Shown one piece after another: positions 1 through 10,837 of a DNA stretch of 64,000 bases (position 1 is its first letter; each line of letters starts with the position of its first letter). This stretch comes from Lycorma delicatula (lineage: Eukaryota > Arthropoda > Insecta > Hemiptera > Fulgoridae). A model generated the notes under the pieces. It was not told where the DNA came from. It did not search any database and worked only from the letters and a program-made list of their open reading frames with translations. A program made the translations under genes and the position numbers. The DNA is taken from the NCBI RefSeq assembly GCF_047948215.1, contig NC_134455.1, positions 302,082,147 to 302,146,146 of the forward strand. The letters run 5' to 3'.

Positions 1-984
1 AGGTTGGCAACAGTAGCGTGTGCGCATTTCATTACGTAACTAGGTTCGTGTAGTTAACATCAGTGCGTGTACAATCAGCAAGAGAAGTGAGACGCGAATT
101 AACTTGTAATCGTGTTTATACTGGGTATTTATATTATGTACTTTATAACATAAATGTATTCTATTTATATCAAATTGTAAATATGTCCCCTAAAAAATCA
201 TGCAACTGGAGAAGCTGTTTTCAATAATTCTGAATATGACTGTACCGTCTCTGTAGCTGACTTTGTTCTTTGTGAAAACGCATGCGTAATCCTCGTTTTA
301 TAAACGGCCGAAGTATAGTACCTGTACGAGTAGTAGTAGTATTTATATAAGAGCACGAGTAGTTTCCCAGTTCCAAAGTGTCACTGGGGAAATACATCTC
401 CATTTAGTGACGTGATGCCTTGTCACGTCACCAGATGGAACTGTAACATGGTGTTACGTGACCGTCACGTCATGATACCTGGCACCATCAGGTACTCACG
501 TACGTGGTGGGTATTACTCAGAACATTTGTGATGAGTAAAAACGGTTCGGTTACATAATCTCAAGTTTATATACAAATTTTCTAAGATGTTTTTCATATT
601 CTACATTTTGTTAATATATTATTTTATTATTATTATTATTTTGTTAATATTATTATGCGCTCATTGACTAATTAACAATATTTTTTAAAAAGCTAGTAGA
701 TGGTATTTAATCGATGATTCAATGATTAATATACTTTATAATTTCATAATTTTTTATTCCACATTTTTGTATTGTGTTTCTTTGTATGAATTTAATACAA
801 GAAACAACAAAATTCGTTCATGAAATTCTAAATTAAAATGCAAGAGAAGGGGGTCCGATGTTATATATTTATGAACAAGTCTATCCAATTTAAAAAAAAA
901 AATTAGTTGCATAAAATTTTATTAAAATATTGTAAAAAATATATAAAAAAGATTCAATTATATTTAAAATTATTCTTGTTTCAG
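1..984. other. non-coding, probable end of intron 1 of lysozyme gene A
   Basis: No gene is visible. The stretch ends in a pyrimidine-rich splice acceptor (TTCTTGTTTCAG) at 973-984. I looked on the + strand for an ATG followed by a hydrophobic run and a G/GTAAG donor, as in genes B and C, and found none. The signal-peptide exon of gene A therefore probably lies left of the window. A TTA-rich microsatellite sits near 625-655. Confidence 0.6.
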
Positions 985-1176
985 TTGGTAATGTTGAAAA
1001 TAATTTGGGACCAGATGAAATTTGCTTACAATGTATTTGTGAGGCAGTATCGTATTGTAATGTGACTAATATTTGTGATGAAGATGGATCTTGTGGACCG
1101 TTCCGAATTACTAAACCGTTTTGGATAGATGCTGGAAAACCTATTCTACGTTTAGACGATGCAGAAAGACCTGAAG
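985..1176 (+). CDS. i-type lysozyme gene A, exon 2 (catalytic N-terminal part)
   Basis: Encodes the N-terminal half of a secreted invertebrate-type (destabilase) lysozyme; family members cleave peptidoglycan, and some act as isopeptidases. The diagnostic run CLQCICEAVSYCN is followed by CDEDGSCGPFRITKPFWIDAG, giving six cysteines. The exon enters in phase 1 (the previous exon must supply a G, making Val) after a TTCAG acceptor, and leaves in phase 1 at CCTGAAG/GTAGCC. The Glu of CICE lies close to the family's catalytic Glu. An Asp three residues after the fifth Cys matches the spacing of the catalytic Asp in clam and leech proteins, although the loop before the next Cys is two residues shorter. 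Activity is therefore uncertain. Exons 3 and 4 follow at 6051 and 10594. Confidence 0.9.
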
Positions 1177-1834
1177 GTAGCCTTTATTATTTTACACATA
1201 TCGTTCTATATATTTTTTTTGAGAAAGGAAAAGTTATAAACAATTCGTGTTTATGTGGGATAATTTTTTGATTAGTTTTACCGAAAAATATATGTTACAC
1301 GTAATTAAGTTTAAGTTTAGTCGTTTTTTATGTTTAAGAATTTTTTTACTTAGTGTTATTGTATATTATTTCGTATTTTAGAAATGAATAAAAAAAGTCT
1401 GAATTTACGTGGTAGGTAAATGAACCATTAGGCTTATTCTGAAGCTATCGGATAGGAAAGTGTCCGGATCGTTCCACCGGCAATCCTTCTCCAGATCACT
1501 GAATCTATAGATTCTAAGGATGCACTGAATCTATAGGTCTCATCGTCTAAAGTACGTTCAACAGGAATCATATCTACACTCACGGAATTAAAAATGGCGA
1601 AGAACGTTTCAAAGACAAGGAAAAGGAATGGGTAAAGACGATTTATTTTCGGAGACAAATAATCCCGTTAAAAAACTAAAAGCTCCTCCATTCATGCAGC
1701 GGACGATCATTTTGCACAGCATTCTTTGGAAGATCGAGGAGCTTTTATCTTAATATGAGTAGCAAAACCTTCAGATTAATGATTTTGCGTCGAGCAACTT
1801 AAATATAATACTTTGAGGCGTATAATACTTTGAG
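1177..1834. other. start of gene A intron 2
   Basis: AT-rich intron. The region 1434-1658 has a minus-strand frame of 74 codons without recognisable motifs, and the 11-base word TGAATCTATAG occurs twice near 1500-1540. Two perfect 11-base arms (AAAAGCTCCTC at 1678-1688 and GAGGAGCTTTT at 1736-1746) could form a hairpin with a 47-base loop. I recognise no family here. The right edge carries two copies of AATACTTTGAG (1807 and 1824), which act as the target-site repeat of the SINE that follows. Confidence 0.5.
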
Positions 1835-2051
1835 CGTTCAAATCCTAGTAAAGCCAGTTGTTTTTACATGGATTTGAATACTAGATCGTGGATACCGGTG
1901 TTCTTTGGTGGTTGGGTTTCAATTAACCACACATCTCAGGAATGGTCGAACTGAGAATGTACAAGACTACACTCATACATATCATCCTCATTCATCCTCT
2001 GAAGAATTATGTAAACGGTAGTTACCGGAGGCTAAACAGGAGAAAAAGAAG
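1835..2051 (+). repeat. tRNA-derived SINE, 5'-truncated copy
   Basis: Starts inside the B-box (GTTCAAATCC) and continues with the body shared with the copies at 3370 and 47481: ATGGATTTGAATACTAGAT, then GGTTTCAATTAACCACACAT, then the TGTACAAGACTACACTCAT block, ending in an A/G-rich tail. AATACTTTGAG is present at 2052-2062 and also immediately left of the copy, so the insertion was made by a LINE reverse transcriptase and truncated at its 5' end. Confidence 0.8.
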
Positions 2052-2809
2052 AATACTTTGAGGCCCAATACATAATCAAGACCCCAGGTATCTAAATATT
2101 AAGCTTATCTCCCACATCAGGTTATAAATATGAACCCCTATCAAGTGAAAACCACGGTAATTTATCACGAGCTTAGTCGTCGCCTCAATAAATTCAAAAC
2201 CGAATGTAAGATTTAAATAAAATTTTAAACCAAGTAAAAATTAATAGTTTGTTGAAGAAGATTATAACTTACAAGCCTTGCATTATGTAAAACACGCACA
2301 TTCTTAATTCTCTTTATTTGTATTATTTGAAACCAGATCAACAGAGTAATTATTTTTTTTAATACTTGTAATATTCGCATCAACAATTAAAGTCATTAGC
2401 GAATTATAAGTGTAATGTAACTGTACGGTAAATGTGTAGTCTTGAATAAATTCAGGTCGACCAATCTTGAGACGTGTGGCGGGTAAGTGAGTTAGCGGGT
2501 AACATTCTATTTTTTTTCATTCTTTTCAGTTTAAAAAATATTGCTTTTGTAATTAATACGTGATGTGTCAGATAAACTGATTGCTGTTGAATTCCTACAA
2601 CGGAAAAAAATTCCGCATGAATTCCGGTCATGTGCTGCGGGTCACAATATGAGATTTCATACTTGTCTGATAAGTATTATCTAATTTTCCTTGCGTGGCA
2701 AACAATACACAATGAAAGCTTTTCACATGACTGAATTCGGTTTCGGAGCGCACACAACCACCGACTCGAAAAGTATCCTAGGAGCAATTTTTATGAATTC
2801 ACTGTGAAA
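2052..2809. other. intron sequence, nothing recognised
   Basis: AT-rich, without an open frame or a repeat that recurs in the window. The transposase remnant that follows may begin somewhere in the more GC-balanced stretch from about 2620. Confidence 0.5.
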
Positions 2810-3310
2810 AGAACCATTAAAATTGGGAGCCTGGGTAAGGCAGTTGAGATTGACGAAAGTTGTTTTTTACGTAGAAAACAATACAAGAAGAATACAAGGT
2901 AGCTCGTGTTTTGCCGGAAGAATGGTTTTTCAGATAATATGTTGAGAGGATAGACAGTGTTCTCTATACACAGATCTGAATCGAACGGCAAAAGCGGTAG
3001 AAGATTGTATCGTGCCGTCTGCACTACCACGAACAACAATGTCAGATTGCTGGAAATGCCGCTAAATTCCTGGAGTGATATACGCACTACTTCCTCAAAC
3101 ATAATGAAAAGTTTCGGGGACGGGATCCATATTCAAACAATATTATGTATATAGGCGTCAGTTAAACGCAGAAATAAGCGTGAATCTGGGATGCGCAGAG
3201 ACCTTGACTAGTATGTCTGTGAATATCTTTGGAAAAGTCGTCATCAAGGGAATGACTTGTTCGATCAGACACTGGAAGACATTCACGCTTTCTGGCCACC
3301 GAGATAACAC
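2810..3310 (+). pseudogene. Merlin/ISXO2-like transposase remnant
   Basis: Translating across frameshifts gives pieces in the order of an ISXO2/Merlin DDE transposase. They are KAVEIDESCFLRRK (first catalytic Asp in EIDES), then DLNRTAKAVEDCIVPSALPR with MSDCWKC (second Asp in SDCWK), then YVCEYLWKSRHQGNDLF and TLEDIHAFWPP at the C-terminus. In intact proteins these correspond to the EIDES..K, I.PGT.I.SD.W and E.LWR.+H.G.DLF blocks. At least two frameshifts and several stops make this copy dead. I could not locate terminal repeats. The Merlin family is known from insects; the assignment rests on motif order, not on a search. Confidence 0.7.
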
Positions 3311-3369
3311 GAAGAATTTATTACGCCTCAGCTAGATTAGATTAAGTTAGGTTAGGGTGGTTGAGGTTA

Positions 3370-3670
3370 ACCCACCGGATTGGTCTAGTGGTGAATGCGT
3401 CTTCCCAAATCAGCTGATTTGGAAGTTGAGAGTTTCAGCGTTCAAGTTCTAGTAAAGACAGTTACTTTTATATGGATCTGAATACTAGATCGTGGATAGC
3501 GGCGTTCTTTGGTGGTGGTTTCAATTAACTACGCATCTCAGAAATGGTCGAACTGAGACTGTACAAGACTACACTCATTTATACTCAAACTTATCATCCT
3601 CATTCGTTCTTTGAAGTAATACCTGAACGGTAATTTCCGGAGGCTAAATAGGAAAAGAAAGAAAGAAGAA
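3370..3670 (+). repeat. tRNA-derived SINE, full-length copy with 15-bp target-site duplication
   Basis: This 301-bp unit is flanked by perfect copies of GGGTGGTTGAGGTTA at 3355-3369 and 3671-3685. The head has a Pol III A-box-like TGGTCTAGTGG and, about 60 bases on, a B-box-like GTTCAAGTTC. The middle is a short inverted repeat (AATCAGCTGATTT). The tail is A/G-rich (AAAAGAAAGAAAGAAGAA). Related copies lie at 1835, 11829 and 47481. Confidence 0.92.
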
Positions 3671-3689
3671 GGGTGGTTGAGGTTATGAG

Positions 3690-5290
3690 ATCTTGAGGTG
3701 GATAGACATGATTTTTCTTAGTTCGATTCGGTGGTGTTATATTTTGAGCTAGTTGTTTTTTTGCGTTTCGTTTTTTGTTGTTGTCCTGTTGTTTCTGTTC
3801 CTGGCTTGTAATTTTGTTACGTTTTTGTGTTTGTTTTTCCATTTCTGTGCGCTGACATGCGTTTGAGTTTGGTTGGACGATTTTGGTTTCGTTGTGTCTT
3901 CACAACTTCTTCGGAAGTCTTCAGTGTCCTTTATTGGAGTTTTGTTTCATGATTTATTGTTCTTGGATTTTTGACTGCTGTTTTTTTCATTAATTACAAT
4001 TCAAAAGCTTGTTGAACTTTAATTCTAGCCTACGGTTGCCAGGCGTTGTTTGTTTTGGTTGCCGGCTGTTAAATTTAATCGGTGGGAAATTTTGAATAAA
4101 AATCCCTCCTGCAGGTTGGCACTTTTTTATTGACTATCACAGTGTTTTCCGATTTTTTCTTATCAGGTGTGGTTTGTATAATTATTTTACACTACATTTA
4201 GCTGAGGATGTTGAGTTCCATTGATAAATCGGAATCTTTACCGGTGAATCGTGAGGGGTCTATGTTGTGCACAGAGAAGGTTGTGATACAAGCTTCTTTC
4301 ATCCATTTCTTCGGGGGAGAGTGGAGAAGGAGGAGAATATGGATGAAATTATTCGCCTTTGACCAAGGAGGGAACTGTGCTGCAGAGAGCTGTCTTGCCC
4401 TCATTCGCAGTCAAATTTGTGTCTGTTTCTTCAAACCAAGAAGACTAAAAGTGGTGGAGGACGGTGGCTCAGGCGAGGAGAGTTAGCAGAGGACCAATCT
4501 CATGTTGAGGAGGCTGTCTTGTCTTGCGATCCTACGGGATCTCTTTGCTAGTCGGATGGCGAATTATCTGACTCGGTTTTGGGCCCTTGTGTGGAAAATA
4601 TGGAGGAGGAGGACTCGGTGGAGGAGTCGAAGGCGAGTAACAAGCATCCAAAGTCACAGTCTACGCCGTTATCCGGCCCGAAGAAGAAGCTTCGGGTGGA
4701 AGGTTGTGCTACTGTCGGGGCAGATAGGGGATCTAGTGTCTTGTTGGCCGAAACGGACGGTACGGTTCATCAGCCCTTGTGTGAGGAGCGGTTTCAGGTC
4801 CTGGCAGGTTCTACGGCTGTGTGGGCTTTATTGGAGCTCTTTGAGGCGGTCGAGTGGCTATATGACCTTGTGCAAGAATGCCCTAATACCAAGCGGGAAA
4901 ACAAAGGCGCCATGGACCGGATGTTTGTGGTGGAGAGGAGGTTATCTGGTGTGGCCTGGACGTCCCTGGAGGCATCTGCAGTGGTGGAGGGGGGGCTCCT
5001 GCTTCGCCACAGACTGAAGCCGCAACTCAGACCCCCCCCCCCCCCCCACAAGGGACCACGACTTTGGAATACGTGTTGTATTGGCCCCTCTTTGACGCGG
5101 AGTTAATTGAGGTGGTGGGCAGCACCTGGTCGCACAGCGTAATGTCTCGGGTGACCCGGGTGGTGAAGGGATCGCTAGCCAAGATGAATATTTGCCGGTT
5201 TGTGGATCTCTCCGCGTCCATAATCATGGGATGTGCCCTAGAGCGTCGAGGGGGGGACATCAAGGAGAACTTGACTCAAAATAATGTATT
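3690..5290 (+). mobile_element. GC-rich island, probable 5' UTR and ORF1 piece of a non-LTR retrotransposon
   Basis: A GT-rich, T-rich leader (3690-4200) is followed by GC-rich sequence with overlapping open frames in two registers (4208-4486, 4502-5017, 4579-5106), then 5064-5294. Base composition differs sharply from the surrounding intron and resembles the leader and ORF1 of the R1-like element at 35.8-40.5 kb. The frame at 4579-5106 is acidic at its start (MEEEDSVEES) and then lysine-rich, as LINE ORF1 proteins can be, but no zinc knuckle is seen. A run of 16 C at 5032-5047 breaks the frame. It ends abruptly at AT-rich intron. An unrelated pseudogene is an alternative. Confidence 0.35.
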
Positions 5291-6050
5291 ATAGTATTAA
5301 TTAATATCATGAACTGGAACACTACTGGATAGAACTAAACCGACAGGTTTGAAGTTAGGAAGTGTGCGGTTTATCTGGGTTATCGGTTCCAGCGAAGGAG
5401 CTGGAAAGTAGGTGAAAAATGTCCATTTGTGAATTTCGGTTTGTTTAGAATTAAATAATAGCAAAGAATGCAACATAAGCCAAATTACACGCGCGCGTAT
5501 CCGCACACACACACACACATATACATTTTTTTAATGAAATATTTTGATATACCAACTAGTTAATTTGTTTTTAATTTTCGACGTTAAAATAACAATCGGT
5601 TCTCTCAATAGCTTAAAAATTACTCCTATACTACCCTTTAACAAATTTTATACGATTTTGTTAACTTCAACATGTTATAATACATTATGATTACTCATGA
5701 TTATATCAACTTTCTTAAAACTCACATACACAACAAATTCGTGATTAGAATTATCGCGATTATTGATCCGTAGTGTAACTACGGTTAATACTAACTAGCA
5801 ATGATTAAATGAATAATAAACTTGTTAATTATTTAATTAATTTGAGAAAAATGATTGTAAATAACAATAGATGTATTTTTATGAAAATTATACCTTAAAA
5901 TATTATAAATCATAGTAGTTGGCTTTATAAACACATCATTTAGATTAACTCTTAAAGCGGCTTATTTTTGGATTAAAACCTTTTTAAACAGTAATTTTTA
6001 ATGATTACCTTTATTTAAATATTAATTTAAAATTATTATTTTTGTTTAAG
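5291..6050. other. gene A intron 2, right part
   Basis: AT-rich. It holds a short (CA)n tract at about 5504-5518 and nothing else recognisable. It ends in the acceptor TTTTTGTTTAAG at 6039-6050. Confidence 0.55.
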
Positions 6051-6124
6051 CATTTACTCGTTGTGCATTCGATCTGACTTGTGCAGGAAAAGCAGTTTTT
6101 GAGTATATGAAGAAATACAAATTG
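6051..6124 (+). CDS. i-type lysozyme gene A, exon 3
   Basis: Encodes AFTRCAFDLTCAGKAVFEYM followed by KKYKL, the middle helix of the i-type lysozyme fold with its two conserved cysteines (TRC and LTC) and the Y-M-K-K-Y segment seen in the family. The acceptor is TTTAAG and the donor ATTG/GTAAGA. The exon is entered in phase 1 and left in phase 0. Its 74-nt length is exactly that of exon 3 of gene B, which supports both models and their origin by duplication. Confidence 0.9.
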
Positions 6125-6239
6125 GTAAGAACTTTACTTTCTTTATATTTTGATTTTTAAAAAATTAATCTCAAATATATATCATCTGTACCTATAAAGC
6201 AACTTGTCCTGGTGACTAATTCATCAACGTCCAGCAAAA

Positions 6240-8545
6240 ACTATTACTTCTTTTTCTTCTTCAAGTAGCATCTTCTTTCAGGAGGTTTGCAATCATCATC
6301 GCTATTTCGACCTTTGACTAGGCAGTCGGAACAGTTCAGTGGACGTTGTGCCGAACCATTCCCTCAGATTGCGCAACCATGTAATTCTGTGCCTCCCAAC
6401 GTTACGTCATCCCACTGCATGATCAACTTGTATTTGGTATTCGAACTTCTCTTCCTTCGTTATGTGACCTAGATACTGTAATTTCTGTGCTTGTACTGTA
6501 GACGTAATCTCGAGTTGCTTATTTATACTCTCTGGTACCTTGATTTTTTGACACCTTATCCTTCCAAGATATCCTTAGCATGCGTCTCTAGCACCTCATT
6601 TCAAAGACCCCCAACTTTTTCATGTGTAGTTTTTTCGATGTCCGTGCCTCCATTTCATATGGTAGCACAGGAAACACATAACATTTTACCATTCTAGCCC
6701 GCAGATATAATCTGACTTACCGATCACACAAGAAAGTACGCATTTTGAGAAATGCGCCTCTAGCCGTTTCTAACCGGGTTTTAATTTCCAATGTTTGGTC
6801 CATGTTGTTGGTTATCCAAGTACCAGATATTTGTACTTTGTTGTTTTTTCAATTATCGCATTGTCGATGTATAACTCTGGGTCCTCCATTTGTGATCTAG
6901 TTATCACATGTACTTTGTCTTATTGAGGTTCATTCTAAGGCCGTACTGTATACAAACATCTTTAATCTTGCGAACTGCTCTCTGTAGATCACTCAAAATC
7001 TCTGTTATGATGACAGTGTTGTACCTCAAATTACTAAATTGGTTATAACTTCAGCTTCATCTTCATTTCGAGCCTCCTTGCATATCGCTTCAGAATACAG
7101 ATTAAATAGCGTGCGGGACAAAATACATCCTTGCCTTACTCCCCTTTGTATTTGTATTTCCTTTGTAATGTCAATATCTACTTGAATGTTAGCTGTTTGA
7201 TACCAGTATAACGATTCAATAATCTGTATATCTTGTGAATCGATATTCCGCTGTCTAAGTAAGCTTAAGAGAATATCATGGTGAACTTTATCAAAAGCCT
7301 TCCTATAATCTATGAAACAGACATGCATATCCTGTTTCACATCTAAGCACCTCTGAACTAATACATTAAAACTAAATAGTGCCTCTCTCGTACTGAAACC
7401 TTTCTTAAATCCAAACTGGGTGTTACTAATATCTTCTTCCAGTTTATTGTATGTTCTTTTGTGGTTGATGTTCAAGAATGCTTTTAGTATATGACTCATC
7501 AAGCTAATAGTTCGGTAATTCTCTCGGCATTCTCTCCCATTTGGTTTCTTTGGTAACATTATAAAAGTTAATTTTGTCCATTGCTTCGGTATGATTCTAG
7601 TTCTGTACACTCATTAAAAAGGTCTACAACAATGTCGAGCTGTTCTTCATCTATTAGTTTCAGGAGTTCACATCGAATTTCATCTGGCCCTACTGCTTTT
7701 CTGCTTTTCAATGTTTTTATAGTATAAAGAACTTTTTCTTTCATGATGTTTGGCCTCTCTGTGGCATTTTGATGTATTCTCATACTTCTTGTATCTTGAA
7801 ATAGTTCTATATATTCCTTTCCACTGTAGAAGTTTCTGCACTGGTTCAGTTATGATTTTGCCTCTTTTATCTTTAATAACAGCAAGTTGTCTTTTTATGG
7901 TTGTTCCTATTAGCTCTTTAATTTCCTTATGCAAGTTGTGGTTGTCATATTTCAGTTGTAGCTCCTCTATGTGTTCACACTTTTCCAAAATCCATCTCTC
8001 CTTTGCTTCCCTAATCATTTTAGTTATCTTCCCTTGTAATTATTTATATTTATTTGCATTGTTCATACTTTTTCTTCTTTCCTCCATAAGAAGCATTATC
8101 TCTTGGGTCATCCATTTTTGTTTAGACCCCCTCTTATCTGATGTCAATCTATCCTTGCTTCCATCAGTCAGTGCTGCCTTTATGTTATTCCATTTATGCT
8201 CCATGTCCAAATTCATTGCCCCGTGCCATACCGAATCGATCTTAATATTTACCTCTCTCTGCACTTGTTTTCTTATGCCTTAGTTTCTCTGTTGCTCTCC
8301 TATTATCCTTACTTTTATGATTTAACTCTTTAAGCTTGATGTATACTTTAGCAAATACCGGGTTATGGTCTGATCCGATGTCAGCTCCTGGGTAAGGTTT
8401 TACTGATTTTATGCTATTTCTGAATCATTTCTTGATAAGTAGGAAATCAATCTGGTTCTTTACTCTCCTATCTTCAGTGTTTTGAGCAGAAATCCATGTC
8501 CATATTCTTCTCTTGGGTAATTTGTAGTACGTATTGGCAACTAGG
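6240..8545 (-). mobile_element. decayed non-LTR retrotransposon (endonuclease plus reverse transcriptase)
   Basis: Read on the minus strand from 8545 leftwards. First come an AP-endonuclease C-terminus (NQIDFLLI, then GADIGSDHNPVF with the SDH motif) and a basic linker. The reverse transcriptase follows: KSRKAVGPDEI, LPKKPNGRECRENYRTISL, NTQFGFKKGFSTREAL, CFIDYRKAFDKVHHD and GVRQGCILSRTLFNLYSEAI. The YADD region is lost. The C-terminal tail keeps KLGVFEMRC and RRMLRISWKDKV, typical of arthropod endonuclease-RT proteins. The longest intact stretch is 7026-7610. Many stops and frameshifts make it non-functional, and it is 5'-truncated near 8545. Confidence 0.85.
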
Positions 8546-8559
8546 AAAAAAACTACTGA

Positions 8560-9559
8560 AATAAATTAATGAAAATCTGTGTAGATGTTCTTCTTATTGC
8601 GTAAGTGCACAATAAGAAAGGACGTTTTGAAATTCCGAGTATAAAGGGTTAAAATGGAGTAACAATGAAATTTATTTATTTTTTTTAAATTTCTCGGTAA
8701 CAAATGGAGATATCAACTTGATTTTTTGCGTGTGTAATCTTTATGTGAATATCTAAAAACCAATTTCTAGATTTTTCGAAATTTGAGCTTGAAATTGGTT
8801 AATAAAGATAAAATAATTTGAACAATGATTTGTTCAAATTTTCCTCGTTTCCTACTATACTTAACGAGATATTCACTAAATTGGGGCTTGTAAATCCTCT
8901 TCAGATAAATATCTAAAAACCACTTTTGAGTTTTTTGAATTTCGATTTTTTAAGGTGTGAGATGTTGTACGGCACTGCGGTTTAACCAACACAGCCACTG
9001 TTACTGTATGTGCGACGCAACTGGATGCATCTGTTTCCGGTTATTTGAATAAAAAACATAAAATTAAAATAAAAGTAATTAAAAAATTAAAAAAAGAGAA
9101 ACGAAGTACGAACACCTCCTCACTAGGAGGTGATCATACTTTGTTTTTCCGATAATGTGTTTGTCCGGCAACGCTAAGAACAAGGCAAAATAAATTTTTT
9201 ACCCGTACTTCGTATGGAAAACCAGATATAACTAATATTTTTAAGATGGAGGCCGAATGTTTTGAAAATAACGTTCTTAGATTACTCAAAGTTTCTGGTC
9301 CTTTCCTACCAAACTGTTGCTCTGAAGAAATTACAGTACATTGATATTTTTTATAAATTGAACAAACTTTAATTTTTGCTTATCATTGTTACTCTTATAA
9401 GTATGAAGGTAATGAACACAGCAAGGTCCAAAGGGCAGAGCCCTCCGGTTAGACGAGAAGGGCGAACAAAGCAAGCGGTAACCGGGTAAATATCCCCTGA
9501 CCGCGACAGGAATCTCAAGTAACAATATAGCGCGGGCTAAGCCGCGACTGGGATGCTAA
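8560..9559 (+). mobile_element. Helitron-like element, 3' end well defined
   Basis: The right end has the Helitron signature: a GC-rich hairpin (CGC-bulge-GGC, TAA loop, GCC-GCG at about 9527-9546), then ten bases, then CTAA at 9556-9559 followed by T. Before it lies a GC-rich block (9420-9500) that stands out from the intron. The interior (8690-8970) repeats a diverged unit around ATATCTAAAAACCA (8750 and 8911). The left end is not certain; a TC dinucleotide at 8576 after A is one candidate. No Rep-helicase frame is visible, so it would be non-autonomous. Confidence 0.5.
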
Positions 9560-10048
9560 TATGTATGTATATATATATATGTCCACTAATGATAAGTATG
9601 TAAAAATCGAAATGCGCATATATTTATAGTTGTTCATTTTTAGTTCTGTTCTCGAGTGTTTTTTAAAATATTTTTTCAAAATTAATTTTGAAAAATATTA
9701 TTTTATTGCAGTTAAATGTAGAGTATGAAGTAATAGTTTTTGTAAGTGTTCAATATCTTAGAGTAAAAACTAGGTATAATTAATTTTTACCGCAGTTCTT
9801 ACATAGTTGGTCAACTGTAAAAGAAGATCAAAAGAAATAAACGTCCTTTATTACAAAGGACTAAGAATTATCAAATTTCACAAAGATAAAATTTATTTTA
9901 ATTTCAGGCTAGTTTACTGTTCATTACCATCATGATATAAATTTCGAAGTTATTCAGAATGACTAAAGTTAATGGAAAAGTTAATTTGCATAAAAAAGTT
10001 GTTTTAATGTCAGAAACGTTATGGGTTTGGTTCATTAATTAGCCTAGA
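9560..10048. other. intron, nothing recognised
   Basis: AT-rich intron with a short TATA microsatellite at 9568-9580. No open frame. Confidence 0.5.
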
Positions 10049-10132
10049 CTAGATTTAGCGAGAGTGTATTTTATACGTTGGATCGTCGTTTTTCAGAGGT
10101 TACGATCCAAAGGGCTATAGATTTTTCTTTCT
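10049..10132 (+). repeat. direct repeat copy 1, with internal hairpin
   Basis: An 84-base sequence near-identical to 10434-10520. It contains a 9-bp perfect stem (TTGGATCGT at 10078-10086 and ACGATCCAA at 10102-10110). The two copies lie 385 bases apart, just upstream of gene A exon 4. Confidence 0.8.
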
Positions 10133-10433
10133 TAAGAAGGATTTTTGTTTTAAATGTAAGATATCTCGGCCATATGTTAAGAGGACAGTCGCAATGCATC
10201 AAGAAAAGTCACATAGTTGCATAAGTATAAGACTTGTATTTATGATTAACTGAATAAGGTATGGAAATGATTTTTAAGGGTTATTTTTCCTTATTTTACA
10301 ATTTTAAGCATGTATTAAATCTTATGACACTAATTTTAATGATTATTTTTCAGCATAAAACGTAAATGTGTGTTTAAATTTAGCCAAAATTAGGAAATAT
10401 TAAAATTATAGGTGTAAATATTAGATTTAAATA

Positions 10434-10520
10434 CTAGATTTAGCGAGAGTGTATTTTATACGTTGGATCGTCCTTTTTTCAGAGGTTACGATCCAAAGGG
10501 CTATAGATTTGTCTTTCTTA
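10434..10520 (+). repeat. direct repeat copy 2, with internal hairpin
   Basis: Second copy of the 10049-10132 unit. It differs by an extra T in the loop and a G/T change near the right end; both stem arms are unchanged. Confidence 0.8.
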
Positions 10521-10593
10521 TTAATAAATGAAGAAATATGTATATGTATTAGCTTTTTTATATGTATATATATATATACATTTTTTTTTTTAG

Positions 10594-10743
10594 GATTGTA
10601 ATGGAGACGGTGAAATAAACTGCGTCGATTATGCTCGTATTCATCGGTACGGATCTGGAGATTTCTGTAAGAAAGAACTGGACATTTTTGTAAAAGAAGA
10701 TTTGTTTTCTTGTTTGAATGAAACCATAAAGATAAAATCTTAA
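10594..10743 (+). CDS. i-type lysozyme gene A, exon 4 (C-terminus)
   Basis: Encodes the C-terminal 49 residues: DCNGDGEINCVDYARIH, then RYGSGDFCKKELDIF and an ending with a final conserved Cys (LFSCLNE), then TAA. The acceptor is a long T run followed by TAG, entered in phase 0. The first twelve residues fit the EF-hand loop pattern (D at 1, N at 3, D at 5, G at 6, I at 8, D at 12) and resemble a dockerin repeat; insect i-type lysozymes commonly keep this D-C-N-G-D-G block. Gene A's three visible exons encode 12 cysteines, an even number fitting a disulphide-rich secreted enzyme. Polyadenylation signals AATAAA lie at 10796-10801 and 10832-10837. Confidence 0.9.
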   Translation, partial: DCNGDGEINCVDYARIHRYGSGDFCKKELDIFVKEDLFSCLNETIKIKS

Positions 10744-10837
10744 ATCTTTTAGTGGATGGAACTCATTAAGTTGAAAACGTATCGTGTGTTATTTGAATAA
10801 AAAAACAGATTTTATGTTTGAAAATTTCACAAATAAA

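Noticed and set aside
1..984. Signal-peptide exon of gene A
   Set aside because: No ATG with hydrophobic run and phase-1 GT donor was found; short frames after each ATG hit stops at once.
3370..3470. A true tRNA gene at SINE heads
   Set aside because: A- and B-box-like motifs exist, but a cloverleaf with matched acceptor stem and anticodon arm could not be drawn, and the unit has a tail and target duplication.
4208..5106. Overlapping GC-rich open frames as host genes
   Set aside because: They overlap in two registers, lack known motifs, are cut by a poly-C run and sit in a block with transposon-like composition.
7750..8283. 177-codon plus-strand ORF
   Set aside because: Shadow of the minus-strand endonuclease-RT element; composition reflects the reverse complement of lysine-rich coding DNA.
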